Positions 37,394 to 46,315 of a DNA stretch of 64,000 nucleotides are shown piece by piece. The number at the start of each line of letters is the position of its first letter. The first letter of the stretch is position 1. Source of the stretch: Acidovorax benzenivorans (GTDB lineage: Bacteria; Pseudomonadota; Gammaproteobacteria; Burkholderiales; Burkholderiaceae_C); contig NZ_JAPCKI010000008.1 of the NCBI RefSeq assembly GCF_028680575.1, positions 62,001 through 126,000 of the forward strand. Direction: 5' to 3'. Position numbers and translations under genes: made by a program. The notes under the pieces are model-generated. The model was not told where the DNA came from, searched no databases, and saw only the letters and a list, made by a program, of their open reading frames with translations.

Positions 37394-38641
37394 CTAGCAC
37401 AGTGGCAAAGTGCGCTCTTTGTTGAGGGCATCTACGGTGCCCAGCAACTGCGGCCAATAGGTGGGCAGTGCCGACCATGGGGCGCCGATGGCAAGATTGG
37501 TGGCGTACACCATGCCCGTGTTCAGGCGTGGGCGGTTTGCGTTTTTCACTGCCGCTTGCATCTCCGTGCAGGTGCTGGCCGAGTGCACCAGCATGGCTTG
37601 CGCAGTGTTGGCCTTGGCATAGACCCAGGTGCTTGACGGTTGAGGATCCACGTTCTGGTAGGCGGCGGCATTGCCTGCGTAGGTCACCAGCGTGTCGGCG
37701 ACCGCTGCATAGGCAGGAACAGGGTAGGTGCCAGGATTGCCAATCAGCAGGGGTGTGCCCAGGGCGCTGGCGGCTGTACTCATACCCGATGCCAGTACCT
37801 TAACGTAGTTGTAGATGTCCTGAAAGTACGCGACTCGTGCACTGTCGGCGGCCATGCCGTCCAGAAAAAAGCCATCGAGCAGATTGGGATAGAGCCTGAT
37901 GTAGTTGTCGATGGTTGCCTTGACGTCCGCGACGGAGAGCGTGCCGCCGCTGCTTGATGCGGTTGCCACATACCCGATCACGCGGTTGCTGGTGCCCGAC
38001 ACCGCCCTGAAGGCCTTGATGGCGGTGGTGAGGTCGGTGTCTTCCTTGGTGGCGGCTGTCAGGATGCCACTGCTGGTGCTGGCAATGGCGTTGATCTGCA
38101 CGTCAGGGTAGCTGGTCGCACCACTCGTGAGTGTGGTCCATGGGGAGGTCGTACCTGTGGCCGTGAAATAGGCGGGGACCAACACCTGCAGCGGTTTGTG
38201 AGCCGGGCGCACGTAGTACGTCAGGCTGTCACTGGCTGAGTTTGCGCTGCTGGTGGCGGTCGCCGTCACCTGAAACGTGGCGGTTGGCGGCAGGCTGCTG
38301 ACCGTCAAGGTGGTGCTGGCGACCCCTCCTACCGTTGTGGGTGCCACCGGGGCCAGGGTGCCTGCGGTGGTGGGGTTCACGGCGAAGGTGGCAACGGTGC
38401 CGTTCGGCGCGGTGCTTCCGTTCGTGGTGACATTGACAGACAGAGGTTCCGAGCTGCTGGGCTCCAGCACGTTGTTGGCGGACTGCACAAAGCTCACGCT
38501 GACGGGCGCAGCCGCTGGCGGCGGAGGCGGTGAAGGCGGAGCGGGCGTGGCAGTCTTGTCGGACGCGCCGCCGCAGCCAGCCAGCGCGGCGGTCAAGGCC
38601 AGCAGGGACGCGAGGCGGGGTGTCGTGTTCTTGGTGTGCAT
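37394..38641 (-). CDS. Spherulin-4-like lipoprotein with Ig-like domain
   Basis: A 415-residue protein. The N-terminus is a lipoprotein signal (LALTAALAGCGGASD), then a Pro-rich linker (about 30-47). A bacterial Ig-like domain with Thr/Val-rich strands follows (about 50-140; GTVATFAVNPTTAGTLAP). The rest resembles the spherulation-specific family 4 TIM barrel: LQVLVPAYFTATG, INAIASTSSG, RVIGYVATAS and DNYIRLYPNLLDGFFLDGMA, where the Asp is a likely catalytic acid. That fold is related to galactosaminoglycan-cleaving glycosidases, so polysaccharide hydrolysis at the cell surface is possible. The start MHTKNTT is chosen because it gives an intact signal peptide. Confidence 0.78.
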   Translation of the reverse strand: MHTKNTTPRLASLLALTAALAGCGGASDKTATPAPPSPPPPPAAAPVSVSFVQSANNVLEPSSSEPLSVNVTTNGSTAPNGTVATFAVNPTTAGTLAPVAPTTVGGVASTTLTVSSLPPTATFQVTATATSSANSASDSLTYYVRPAHKPLQVLVPAYFTATGTTSPWTTLTSGATSYPDVQINAIASTSSGILTAATKEDTDLTTAIKAFRAVSGTSNRVIGYVATASSSGGTLSVADVKATIDNYIRLYPNLLDGFFLDGMAADSARVAYFQDIYNYVKVLASGMSTAASALGTPLLIGNPGTYPVPAYAAVADTLVTYAGNAAAYQNVDPQPSSTWVYAKANTAQAMLVHSASTCTEMQAAVKNANRPRLNTGMVYATNLAIGAPWSALPTYWPQLLGTVDALNKERTLPLC

Positions 38642-38780
38642 GGTCTTCCGAGGTTTGTTGGGTGTGTGGCTATTGTGAGCGCTTGTAGTGGCGTCACCAA
38701 GCAATGAAAACGCGGCATAGGGTGGGAAACACGGCGTTGTTGTGCCGATCACGGATGGCTGGCGCCACTACCATGGCTCC

Positions 38781-39515
38781 ATGCGACCTTCCTTCCTGCG
38801 CACTTCGACCGTTGTACTGTTGCTGGCAGCGACGCTGCTGGCTGGCTGCGGCACCCTGGACGTGCCACGCGCCGACAACTATCCCGCTACAGGCCAAAAA
38901 AAGGCCCGTGCCGTGCACCACTGGGATGTGTTGGCTGCCGACGTAGCTGCGCGAGTTGCCGAGAAGATCGCGTCTTGGCCCGAAGGCGAATACCCCATTC
39001 ACGTGACGGTGGCGGACAAATCTAGCTTCAACGCGGGCTTCCTCAAACTCCTGACAGTGCATTTGTTGAACCGTGGCGTCGTTCTGTCCACGGTTCCGAC
39101 AGCGGTGGAGCTGGAGGTGCAGACCCAGGTGGTTCAACACCAGGCTGGCGTTCCACCTAGCTTCCCTGTCCCCATCGCTGGGACCCTCCTCGGGACCGGC
39201 GTAGGGGTATGGCGCGACTGGAAGGTGCACTATTCAGACCGCACTTTGCTGCCGGGCGTTGCGACCGCTCTGGGGGTGGGGGCTGGCCTGGCATTGGACA
39301 TGGCTCATCTGTACACGCAGGGCGCTGCAGCGGGCGGGCCTACCCGGACGGAAGTTCTGATCACCACGACGCTCAAGACCCGCGACCGATACCTGGCGGG
39401 GTCGGCTGACCTGTACTACATCGAGCGTGAGGATGCCGTCCTTTATCAGCCAGCGGTCCCGGCGCCCGCGCCAGTCCCCACCCCGGTCAAAACCTGGCAG
39501 GTGGTTGCGCCATGA
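38781..39515 (+). CDS. Lipoprotein of unknown function, 244 residues
   Basis: Begins MRPSFLRTSTVVLLLAATLLAGCGT; LLAGC is a lipobox, so it is probably anchored to a membrane. An alpha/beta N-terminal half (VTVADKSSFNAGFLKLLTVH, then VELEVQTQVVQH) resembles SIMPL- or FlgO-like oligomeric domains. A glycine-rich hydrophobic hairpin follows (GTLLGTGVGVW and ATALGVGAGLALD), which could insert into the outer membrane. It overlaps the next gene by four bases (ATGA), so both products probably act together. No family name can be given. Confidence 0.75.
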   Translation: MRPSFLRTSTVVLLLAATLLAGCGTLDVPRADNYPATGQKKARAVHHWDVLAADVAARVAEKIASWPEGEYPIHVTVADKSSFNAGFLKLLTVHLLNRGVVLSTVPTAVELEVQTQVVQHQAGVPPSFPVPIAGTLLGTGVGVWRDWKVHYSDRTLLPGVATALGVGAGLALDMAHLYTQGAAAGGPTRTEVLITTTLKTRDRYLAGSADLYYIEREDAVLYQPAVPAPAPVPTPVKTWQVVAP

Positions 39516-40093
39516 TGCGCCGTCTCCATCCTGGCAGGCTCCGGTTCGCATGCTGTTTGGGCGTGGTCGTGGTGTCGGCCTTGGCGCTGCAGGGCTGTAC
39601 GACCAACCCGGTCCACAGTTATTACTACGGCGACCGTGCAGGCGGCATGTCGCGCACCGATCTCATCGAGGTGAACGAACGGGCGACGGATGCCTTGCTG
39701 GTCAATGTGGCCCTGGATGCGGGCCAGCCGTTGCTGGTGGCCACCTTGGTCAATGTGGATCGGCTCAATGAATCGTCGCGGCTGGGGCGCATCTTTTCGG
39801 AGCAGATTGCGGGGCGCATGGTGCAGCGCGGGCTGCGCGTGACGGAGGTGAAGCTGCGTGACAACCTGGTGCTGCACCGCGAGCAGGGCGAGCTGCTGCT
39901 GTCGCGCGAGGTGCGGGAGGTCAGCCAGGCGCAGAACGCGCAGGCCGTGGTGGTGGGCACGTACGCGGTGTCGGCGTCGGTGGTTTACATCAGCCTCAAG
40001 CTGGTGAACCCGGTGGGCAACCACGTGATGGCGGCGCACAACTATGCGGTGCCGGTGGACGAGAACGTGCGTACCTTGCTCGCCGGGCGTTGA
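39512..40093 (+). CDS. FlgO-like outer-membrane lipoprotein
   Basis: A 193-residue protein with lipobox ALQGC after an N-terminal hydrophobic stretch. The mature part matches the FlgO domain: TDLIEVNERATDALLVN, then PLLVATLVNVDRLNESSRLG and RIFSEQIAGRMVQRG, an ABC-like pattern of an envelope protein that in Vibrio supports flagella. It is translationally coupled to the preceding lipoprotein gene and ends 150 bases from flhC, which faces it. The flagellar link is suggested by family and position only. Confidence 0.8.
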   Translation: MMRRLHPGRLRFACCLGVVVVSALALQGCTTNPVHSYYYGDRAGGMSRTDLIEVNERATDALLVNVALDAGQPLLVATLVNVDRLNESSRLGRIFSEQIAGRMVQRGLRVTEVKLRDNLVLHREQGELLLSREVREVSQAQNAQAVVVGTYAVSASVVYISLKLVNPVGNHVMAAHNYAVPVDENVRTLLAGR

Positions 40094-40160
40094 CGGAACG
40101 CTCGGTGGTCCGACGCGCCACTGCACGAAAGTGGCGCGTAGTTAAAAGGCCTTAGGACAG

Positions 40161-40190
40161 TTGATTGCTATTTAATTGATAGCTATTGAG
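40161..40190. repeat. Fragment of the dispersed palindrome
   Basis: GTTGATTGCTATTTAATTGA with TAGCTATTGAGG looks like the outer part of the repeat without the GCTAGCGCTT core. It lies between the convergent stops of the FlgO-like gene and flhC. Confidence 0.35.
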
Positions 40191-40242
40191 GCAATCTGCA
40201 TAGGCGCATTGGGCGGTTTTTATTCAAAAATCCGCGAGCGTT

Positions 40243-40803
40243 TCAATGCAGCATCAGTGCGCCGGCTGTCTTGCTCTTGCCCGCACGTGCGGGTGGGTTG
40301 CACAGGCCGCAGGTGAAGTGGCGGTTCTCATACAGCTCGGTCACGAACTGGCCTCCGCACTGGCTGCACTTGGTGCGCGTCAGCATGCCAGCGTCCACAA
40401 ATTTCACCAGGCGCCAGGCGCGGGTGAAGGACAGCAGGGGCTCGATCTCGGCCGTGGCGACTTGTTCGTTGTACAGACGGTAGGCCTTGGTCAGCAGCTC
40501 CACCGAATCCAGGTCCACGCCCTTGGACAGGTATTCGTAGATGTTCAAAAACAGCGAGCTGTGGATGTTCTCTTGCCAGGTCAGGAACCAGTCGGTCGAG
40601 AACGGCAGCTGGCCCTTGGACGGGGACTTGCCCGCGATCTCCTTGTACAGGCGAATCAGGCGTTCATATGACAGCGTGGTCTCGGACTCCAGCACCTGCA
40701 TGCGGGCGCCCATCTGGATCAGCATGGCTGCGCGTTCGATCTGCTTGGACTCGTTCAGAACGCTTTTGACAGGGGCTTTGGCGACGGTGGTGGTGGAGGA
40801 CAT
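40243..40803 (-). CDS. flhC: Flagellar master regulator subunit FlhC
   Basis: A 186-residue protein that forms the FlhD4C2 activator of class II flagellar genes. Four Cys (C146, C149, C165, C168; KCSQCG and CGLCNPP) form the zinc site typical of FlhC. The N-terminal helical part contains the DNA-binding residues. It follows flhD by 45 bases. The C-terminal 15 residues are a short basic tail. Confidence 0.95.
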   Translation of the reverse strand: MSSTTTVAKAPVKSVLNESKQIERAAMLIQMGARMQVLESETTLSYERLIRLYKEIAGKSPSKGQLPFSTDWFLTWQENIHSSLFLNIYEYLSKGVDLDSVELLTKAYRLYNEQVATAEIEPLLSFTRAWRLVKFVDAGMLTRTKCSQCGGQFVTELYENRHFTCGLCNPPARAGKSKTAGALMLH

Positions 40804-40848
40804 GGCGGGCTTTCGGTGAGAACGGGGATAACGCTGCTGGCGAATGCT

Positions 40849-41175
40849 TCAGAGCACTTCGGACACGCGGCTGGCCATCAGGATGTTGGCGTGCAGCGTA
40901 TTGGTGGCGTCGTTGCCCACCTTCTTGGCCGAGTGGTTGGTCAGCAAGCTCCACACCAGGTTGTCGTCCACGCGGAAGCTGCAAAGTAGCGTGTTGCGGG
41001 AGGCCAGTTTCATCACTTGCGCTGCCGACAGCGAAGCGAGAATGTCGGCAGACTCCTCGTTCATGCCCAGACGGAAAACCGCTTCGGCCTTGTCCTGACG
41101 GATCAGGGTTTGGGCCAGCATCAGGTAGGTGAGGTTGGCTTCGCGGATTTCAGCGAGGATTTGTTCGTTGGTCAT
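40849..41175 (-). CDS. flhD: Flagellar master regulator subunit FlhD
   Basis: A 108-residue protein starting MTNEQILAEIREANLTYLML; AAGGAAG lies eight bases upstream. The LAQTLIRQDKAEAVFRLGMN and FRVDDNLVWSLLTNHS segments are conserved FlhD helices. It partners FlhC, encoded next, to switch on flagellar operons. The 345-base upstream gap to 41521 carries the promoter region and a weak TTTTGATAGCGCC piece of the dispersed repeat; no other gene is seen there. Confidence 0.94.
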   Translation of the reverse strand: MTNEQILAEIREANLTYLMLAQTLIRQDKAEAVFRLGMNEESADILASLSAAQVMKLASRNTLLCSFRVDDNLVWSLLTNHSAKKVGNDATNTLHANILMASRVSEVL

Positions 41176-41520
41176 GGCAGCTTCCTTTTTTCCAGTACCG
41201 GGTCTTGCGTTTTCTGCTGACTGCAGGTTTTGCGTGATCCGTTGAAATGGATTGTGAAACCGCCCCAATCAGAAATTAAGTCGGGGTTTGACTGTGCCGC
41301 GTGTCTGGTTTCGCGGCGGGCCGTGTAGGAAATTGCCTTACACGCAGATCAGGCGTCTGCTGGCTTTTCAGGGGGCGCGCCTGCTGCGTTGGCAGGCGCC
41401 GGTCCCTGAATTCTGCTCATGGTTTTGATAGCGCCTGCAAAACCATCTTTTTTGCGCTTTTGCAACCCGCGGCGTTCGTTAAATCGTGAACACGTTCTTA
41501 GACGCCGCAGTCAGCGCTGT

Positions 41521-42426
41521 TCAACCTCTTTCGACAGGGCGCGTAGGGTCTGAACACCACTCGCTCCAGCTCCCCGCAAACAGCGCGGTATGACCCAGGC
41601 CTGCAATCTCCATGGCCAGCAGATTGGGCACGGCGCTCACGCCGCTGCCGCACTGGTGCACCACGGTGGCGGGGGCACGGCCCGCCAGCAGGGCATCGAA
41701 CTCTGCGCGCAGCACGGCTGCGGGCTTGAAGCGGCCGTCGGCACCGATGTTCTCGGCAAAGGGGCGGTTGAGCGCGCCCGGAATGTGGCCTGCCACCGGG
41801 TCCAGCGGCTCCACCTCGCCCCGGTAGCGGGCACCTGCGCGGGCATCGATCACGGTCTGGTCGGCGGGCTGCTGCAGTTGGGCGAGGACGTCGCTGGCCG
41901 TGGCCAACCGGCGCAAAGGCTCCTTCAATTGAAATTGGGACTGGAAGTGCGAGGGCTCCTCGCCGCTGTGGACCGCCCCGCCCGCGGCTTGCCAGGCCTG
42001 CAGTCCACCGTCGAGCACGGCTGCTGCGTCATGGCCCGCCCACTTGAGCATCCACCACAGGCGGCCGCAGTAGTTGGCGCCCTGGCGGTCGTACACCACG
42101 GCCTGCATGCCGTTGGCAAAACCCACGCTGGACAGCCACATGGAGAAATGCTCGCGGCTGGGCAGCGGGTGGCGGCCGCCGGATGCGGGCTGGTCGGCCT
42201 CTTGGGCGGTTACCGTGCCGTGCGCGCCGGGGGCGCCGTGTTTGGCGCTGAGGTCGTTGTCGAGGTTGGCGTACACCGCGCCGGGGATGTGCGCCTGCGC
42301 GTACTGCTGGGCCCCGGCCGTGGGTTGCATGAGTTCGAAGCTGCAGTCAAACACCATCAGCGGCGTGCCGCTGGCGATGAGGGCTTGCAGGTCGGGGGCG
42401 GAGATGAGCGTGGTGTAGGTGGTCAT
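41521..42426 (-). CDS. sseA: Sulfurtransferase (3-mercaptopyruvate/thiosulfate type)
   Basis: A 301-residue protein of two rhodanese domains. The C-terminal domain has the active-site loop HQCGSGVSA with the catalytic C259; CGSGV followed by Ser/Thr points to 3-mercaptopyruvate sulfurtransferase rather than rhodanese. The N-terminal domain lacks the Cys (GANYCGRLWW is structural). It moves sulfur to thiols or cyanide. It begins 102 bases after the DMT gene stop, same strand. Confidence 0.9.
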   Translation of the reverse strand: MTTYTTLISAPDLQALIASGTPLMVFDCSFELMQPTAGAQQYAQAHIPGAVYANLDNDLSAKHGAPGAHGTVTAQEADQPASGGRHPLPSREHFSMWLSSVGFANGMQAVVYDRQGANYCGRLWWMLKWAGHDAAAVLDGGLQAWQAAGGAVHSGEEPSHFQSQFQLKEPLRRLATASDVLAQLQQPADQTVIDARAGARYRGEVEPLDPVAGHIPGALNRPFAENIGADGRFKPAAVLRAEFDALLAGRAPATVVHQCGSGVSAVPNLLAMEIAGLGHTALFAGSWSEWCSDPTRPVERG

Positions 42427-42528
42427 CGGCAGGGGCGGTGCGAAGTGACGTGATATGTCGAGGAGGGCTCCATTGTGGCCATCCCGATGGGGTGTGTCCT
42501 CGTCCGTGCGTATCTGTTTTTGTATCTG

Positions 42529-43440
42529 TCAGTGTTCTTCTGCAGGCGCGCCGGGTGCAGCCCGGGCCCGCAAGATGGTGGCCACAATGCCGCTGCCCAC
42601 GATGAGTGCCATACCGATCCAGCCGATGGGCGGAATTTGGTCGCCAAACAACAGCACGCTGTAGATACCGGCAAACACGATGCCCGAATACTGCAGATTG
42701 GCTACCACCAGCGTGCCGCGCTGGGTCTTGGCGCTGGCGTAAGCCTTGGTCATGCATAACTGGCCGCCCGCTGCCAGTACACCGATCGGCAGCAGCCACA
42801 TTGCCTGCCAGCCCGGCCAGTCCGAGGTGCCGGTAAACAGCATGGCCCCGCCGCCCGCCACGGCAGAGCCCACCGCAAAGTAGAAGACGGTGCGCGACTC
42901 GGGCTCGCCCAGACGCGACAGCGCCACCACCTGCATGTAGGCAAACGCGGCCGACAGTCCGGACATGAGGCCGATCATCCCCGCGAAGGCCTGGTTCTGG
43001 TCCAGGCTGGGGCGCAGCATCAGCACCACGCCCACAAATCCGACCAGCACCGTGAGCACCAGCGGGCCTTGCAGGGCAGGGCGCGGGGTGGCTGGCGAGG
43101 GGCGCCAGGCCAGCAGCGTGCCACCGATCAGGAACGCCGCGATCCACACGCTGCTCATGTAGTTAAGCGTCATGGCGGTGGCCAGCGGCAGGTGGGCAAT
43201 GGCGTAGAACCAGGCGCCCAGCGACGCCACGCCCACCAGGCTGCGCCATGCGTGCATGCCGGGGTATTGCGTCGCCAGTGTCACCTTTTGCGAGCGCGCC
43301 AGCAGCCACAGAATGAGCATGCCGATCAGCCCCCGGTAGCACACCAGCTCGGCCGAGTTGAAGAAGTCCGAGGCGATCTTGACGCACACGCCCATGCTGG
43401 CAAACAGGAACGCGGCCAACACCATCCAGAGGGCTTGCAT
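42529..43440 (-). CDS. DMT-superfamily (EamA) membrane transporter
   Basis: A 303-residue protein with ten predicted helices in two EamA repeats (about 5-140 and 155-295). The repeat signatures are SLGAWFYAIAHLPLATAMTL and GGQLCMTKAYASAKTQRGTL. LLFGDQIPPIGWIGMALIVG near the end is the typical last-helix pattern. Members export amino acids or metabolites; substrate unknown. The start follows a full copy of the dispersed palindrome by about 40 bases on the minus strand. Confidence 0.9.
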   Translation of the reverse strand: MQALWMVLAAFLFASMGVCVKIASDFFNSAELVCYRGLIGMLILWLLARSQKVTLATQYPGMHAWRSLVGVASLGAWFYAIAHLPLATAMTLNYMSSVWIAAFLIGGTLLAWRPSPATPRPALQGPLVLTVLVGFVGVVLMLRPSLDQNQAFAGMIGLMSGLSAAFAYMQVVALSRLGEPESRTVFYFAVGSAVAGGGAMLFTGTSDWPGWQAMWLLPIGVLAAGGQLCMTKAYASAKTQRGTLVVANLQYSGIVFAGIYSVLLFGDQIPPIGWIGMALIVGSGIVATILRARAAPGAPAEEH

Positions 43441-43480
43441 CGGGTTGTGATCTCTTGAAGCGCGCCGTGTGGCGCAGAAG

Positions 43481-43528
43481 TGAAAATAGCTGCTAGCGCT
43501 TATTTTTTAAGCACTGGCAGCTATTGTA
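43481..43528. repeat. Dispersed palindrome, best intergenic copy
   Basis: AAAATAGCTGCTAGCGCTTA, six T, then AAGCACTGGCAGCTATTGTA: almost a full palindrome with two mismatches between arms of 17 bases. It lies between the Rieske oxygenase stop and the DMT start on the minus strand, so it can form an RNA hairpin between two genes. Confidence 0.85.
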
Positions 43529-43580
43529 ATGAGAGCAGACCCCGGCGGGCCCGCAGATTGGCGGGGTTTTTCCGTCGTAT

Positions 43581-44735
43581 TCAGCGATTCGGCGTGGCCG
43601 GATCGATGGTGTCATTGCCCATCGCTGACCGGTACCACTCATGGAAGTGCTGCATGCCGTCTTCCATGGGGCTCTGATAGGGGCCGACCTCGTTGTCACC
43701 GCGTGCCAGCAGGGCCTTGCGGCCTGCGTCCATGCGCTCGCCGATCTCGTCGTCCTCGATGCAGGTCTCCATATAGGCGGCCTTCTGTGCCTCGACGAAC
43801 TCGCGCTCGAACGCAGCGATTTCTTCGGGGTAGTAGAACTCCACCATGTTCAGCGTCTTGGTCGGGCTGATGGGGTGCAGCGTGGACACGGTGAGCACAT
43901 GCGGGTACCACTCGATCATGATGTGCGGGTACAGCGTGAGCCAGATGGCGCCGTACTTCGGCGGCTTGCCTTCGCGGTAGTCCAGCAGCGCCTTGTGCCA
44001 GCGTTCGTACACCGGGCTGCCGGCCTTGCCCAGGCGGTTGGCCACACCCACGGTTTGTACCGAGTAGTTCTTGCCAAACTCCCAGCGCAGGTCGTCACAG
44101 GTGACAAAGCTGCCCAGGCCTGGGTGGAAGGGGCCCACGTGGTAGTCCTCCAGATAGACCTCGATGAAGGTCTTCCAGTTGTAGTTGCACTCGTGCAGCT
44201 CCACATGGTCGAGCACGTAGCCGTCAAAGTCGAGGTCGGCACGCGGGCCCATCTGGGCCAGGTCGGCGGCCACGTCGTAGCCGTTGTCTTCAAAGAGAAG
44301 ACCGTTCCACTCGCGCAGCTTGTAGTTGTTCAGATTCAGGCACGGGTCGTGCGCAAAGTGAGGTGCGCCCAGCAACTCGCCCTTGGGGCTATACGTCCAG
44401 CGGTGCAGGGGGCACACGATGTTGCCGCCCGCGCTGCCTTTTTGCTGGGTGTTCAGCGACCCTTTGCCCTTGAGCATGACCGCTTGCCGGTGGCGGCACA
44501 CGTTGGAGACCAGCTCGATGCCACCCTGGTTGTCGCGCATCAGGGCGCGGCCCTCGCCCTCCTGGGGCAGTGCGTAATAGTCGCCCGGGTTGGGCACAGC
44601 CAATTGATGCCCCACATAGCGGGGCCCGCGCTGGAAGATGGTCTCCAGCTCGCGCTGGAACAGCGCATCGTCAAAGTAGCTCGAAACTGGTAGTTGGCTT
44701 GCGGCCTGCTGCAGTTGAAGACTTAAATCAGACAT
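43581..44735 (-). CDS. Rieske-type ring-hydroxylating oxygenase alpha subunit
   Basis: A 384-residue protein. The Rieske 2Fe-2S site is C80-x-H82 (NVCRHRQ) and C108-x2-H111 (CPLHRW). The 25 residues between H82 and C108 exceed the usual 15-18 and contain a Lys/Gly-rich insert (KGKGSLNTQQKGSAGGN). The catalytic iron site is in LEDYHVGPFHPG, with the two His five residues apart. No reductase or ferredoxin gene is adjacent, so it must use electron carriers encoded elsewhere. The substrate is unknown; relatives include oxygenases acting on aromatic or quaternary ammonium compounds. A hairpin with a T-run lies in its leader. Confidence 0.87.
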   Translation of the reverse strand: MSDLSLQLQQAASQLPVSSYFDDALFQRELETIFQRGPRYVGHQLAVPNPGDYYALPQEGEGRALMRDNQGGIELVSNVCRHRQAVMLKGKGSLNTQQKGSAGGNIVCPLHRWTYSPKGELLGAPHFAHDPCLNLNNYKLREWNGLLFEDNGYDVAADLAQMGPRADLDFDGYVLDHVELHECNYNWKTFIEVYLEDYHVGPFHPGLGSFVTCDDLRWEFGKNYSVQTVGVANRLGKAGSPVYERWHKALLDYREGKPPKYGAIWLTLYPHIMIEWYPHVLTVSTLHPISPTKTLNMVEFYYPEEIAAFEREFVEAQKAAYMETCIEDDEIGERMDAGRKALLARGDNEVGPYQSPMEDGMQHFHEWYRSAMGNDTIDPATPNR

Positions 44736-44802
44736 GGGTGACCTGACCTAAAGACTCCCCACAGAGAGAGTGCGGGAGGTGCGCCAGGGAAGGCGCATCT
44801 GG

Positions 44803-44854
44803 AAAAAGAAAACCGGCTAGGGTAGGTAGCCGGCTCGACGGGAATGGGATTATA
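44803..44854 (-). promoter_or_regulatory. Terminator-like hairpin after a TATAAT in the Rieske gene leader
   Basis: On the minus strand TATAAT (44854-44849) is followed by the hairpin CCGGCTA/TAGCCGG (44833-44813) and then TTTTCTTTTT. A second hairpin, TGCGCC/GGCGCA, lies between it and the start codon. This looks like an intrinsic terminator inside the leader, i.e. a candidate attenuator. No good -35 box is visible, so the promoter part is uncertain. Confidence 0.45.
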
Positions 44855-45010
44855 GGTGGTGGGGTTATTCCCGCACCCCTGCTACGTGAATAGAAAACAC
44901 CGGTTCCAGAAAAATAGAGGGTCCCCACGGATCGGTCCCCGTCTGACACGGGCGCTACAGCGCTGCGCCTAAAATCACCGGTTTTTCACCTGCGCACTGC
45001 CGCCCCCTCC

Positions 45011-45253
45011 ATGCCCAAGGCCCCCGCAACCCCCGCTCTTCCCGCCGAACCTGCCAGCTATGAGGCGGCTCTGGAGGAGTTGGAGCAGCTCGTGGCTCGC
45101 ATTGAATCGGGTCAGTTGCCGCTGGACCAGATGCTGGCGGGCTACCAGCGCGGCGCCACATTGCTGGCCTTTTGCCGCCACCGGCTTGATGCCGTGCAGG
45201 ACCAGATCAAAGTGCTGGACGACGGCCAGCTGCAACCATGGAACCAGGAATGA
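45011..45253 (+). CDS. xseB: Exodeoxyribonuclease VII small subunit
   Basis: An 80-residue protein with an Ala/Pro-rich lead, then the XseB helical signature [20 protein letters not shown] and [17 protein letters not shown]. It partners XseA in single-strand DNA degradation. First gene of the xseB-ispA-dxs order common in proteobacteria. Its stop overlaps the ispA ATG by four bases (ATGA). Confidence 0.93.
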   Translation: MPKAPATPALPAEPASYEAALEELEQLVARIESGQLPLDQMLAGYQRGATLLAFCRHRLDAVQDQIKVLDDGQLQPWNQE

Positions 45254-46224
45254 GCGCGTTGCCAATGACCCCTGCGACGGTGATGGGCCAGCCCCTGGAC
45301 ACGAACCTCTGGATTCAAAACCACCTGGCCCGCGTGGAGCAGGCCCTGTCCCTATGGGTGGGCGACGGCGCTCCGGCAGGGCTGGGCGACGCCATGCGCT
45401 ACGCGGTGCTGGATGGCGGCAAGCGCCTGCGGCCCCTGCTGGTGCTGGCGGCGTACGAGGCGGCGTGCAGCGGCGCGTTGAATTCCGCAGTGCCTCAGGA
45501 TGCTGCGGTGCGCGCAGCCCTCGACGAAGCCGCCCTGCGGGCCGCGTGCGCGGGCGAGCTGATCCATGCTTACTCGCTGGTCCACGACGATATGCCCTGC
45601 ATGGACAACGACGTGCTGCGCCGTGGCAAGCCCACCGTGCATGTGCAGTTTGGCGAAGCCCAAGCACTGCTGGCGGGCGATGCCTTGCAGGCCTTTGCGT
45701 TTGAACTGCTGACCCCCGACAACACCCTCATCCCCGCCGCCACGCAGGCGGCCCTGTGCCGGCTGCTGGCTCGGGCTGCGGGCTCGGCCGGTATGGCGGG
45801 CGGCCAGGCGATTGACCTGGCCAGCGTGGGGGTGGCGCTGACCGAAGCGCAACTGCGCCAGATGCACCGCCTCAAGACCGGCGCGCTGTTGCAGGGCAGT
45901 GTGCTCATGGGGGCCTTGTGTGGCCACGCGGCGCCCAGTGGCTACCAGGCACTGTCAGACTACGGCGCTGCCATGGGGCTGGCGTTCCAGGTGGTGGACG
46001 ACATCCTGGATGTGGTCGCCGACTCGGCCACCCTGGGGAAAACGGCGGGCAAGGACGCTGCCGCAGACAAACCCACCTACGTGTCGTTGCTCGGGCTGGA
46101 GCGTGCACAGGCCTATGCGCAGGAGCTGCTGGTCGAGGCGCATGCGGCCCTGGGCCGCAGTGGCTTGCCGGACACCCGTGCCCTGGCGGCCCTGGCGGAC
46201 ATGGTCGTGCGCCGCTCGCACTGA
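45250..46224 (+). CDS. ispA: Farnesyl diphosphate synthase (geranyltranstransferase)
   Basis: A 324-residue prenyltransferase building farnesyl diphosphate from isopentenyl and dimethylallyl units. The first Asp-rich motif is [20 protein letters not shown], and the second is [29 protein letters not shown] binds the allylic substrate. The chosen ATG overlaps the xseB stop; ATG 45238 would add four residues. It is some 25 residues longer than E. coli IspA because of a segment near [19 protein letters not shown]. Confidence 0.94.
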   Translation: MSALPMTPATVMGQPLDTNLWIQNHLARVEQALSLWVGDGAPAGLGDAMRYAVLDGGKRLRPLLVLAAYEAACSGALNSAVPQDAAVRAALDEAALRAACAGELIHAYSLVHDDMPCMDNDVLRRGKPTVHVQFGEAQALLAGDALQAFAFELLTPDNTLIPAATQAALCRLLARAAGSAGMAGGQAIDLASVGVALTEAQLRQMHRLKTGALLQGSVLMGALCGHAAPSGYQALSDYGAAMGLAFQVVDDILDVVADSATLGKTAGKDAAADKPTYVSLLGLERAQAYAQELLVEAHAALGRSGLPDTRALAALADMVVRRSH

Positions 46225-46256
46225 GCCAGGCCTTGGTCCCTGGCGACTCTCTTCAT

Positions 46257-46311
46257 GTCAAAATGCCTGCTGGCGCTTGAATCTATTGCGCTGGTAGCTA
46301 TCAAAAGAATA
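46257..46311. repeat. Dispersed palindrome between ispA and dxs
   Basis: AAAATGCCTGCTGGCGCTTG, a spacer, then TTGCGCTGGTAGCTATCAAA, a diverged copy ending five bases before the dxs start. The AAAAGAAT after it is the only ribosome-site-like sequence for dxs. Confidence 0.7.
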
Positions 46312-46315
46312 GTCA

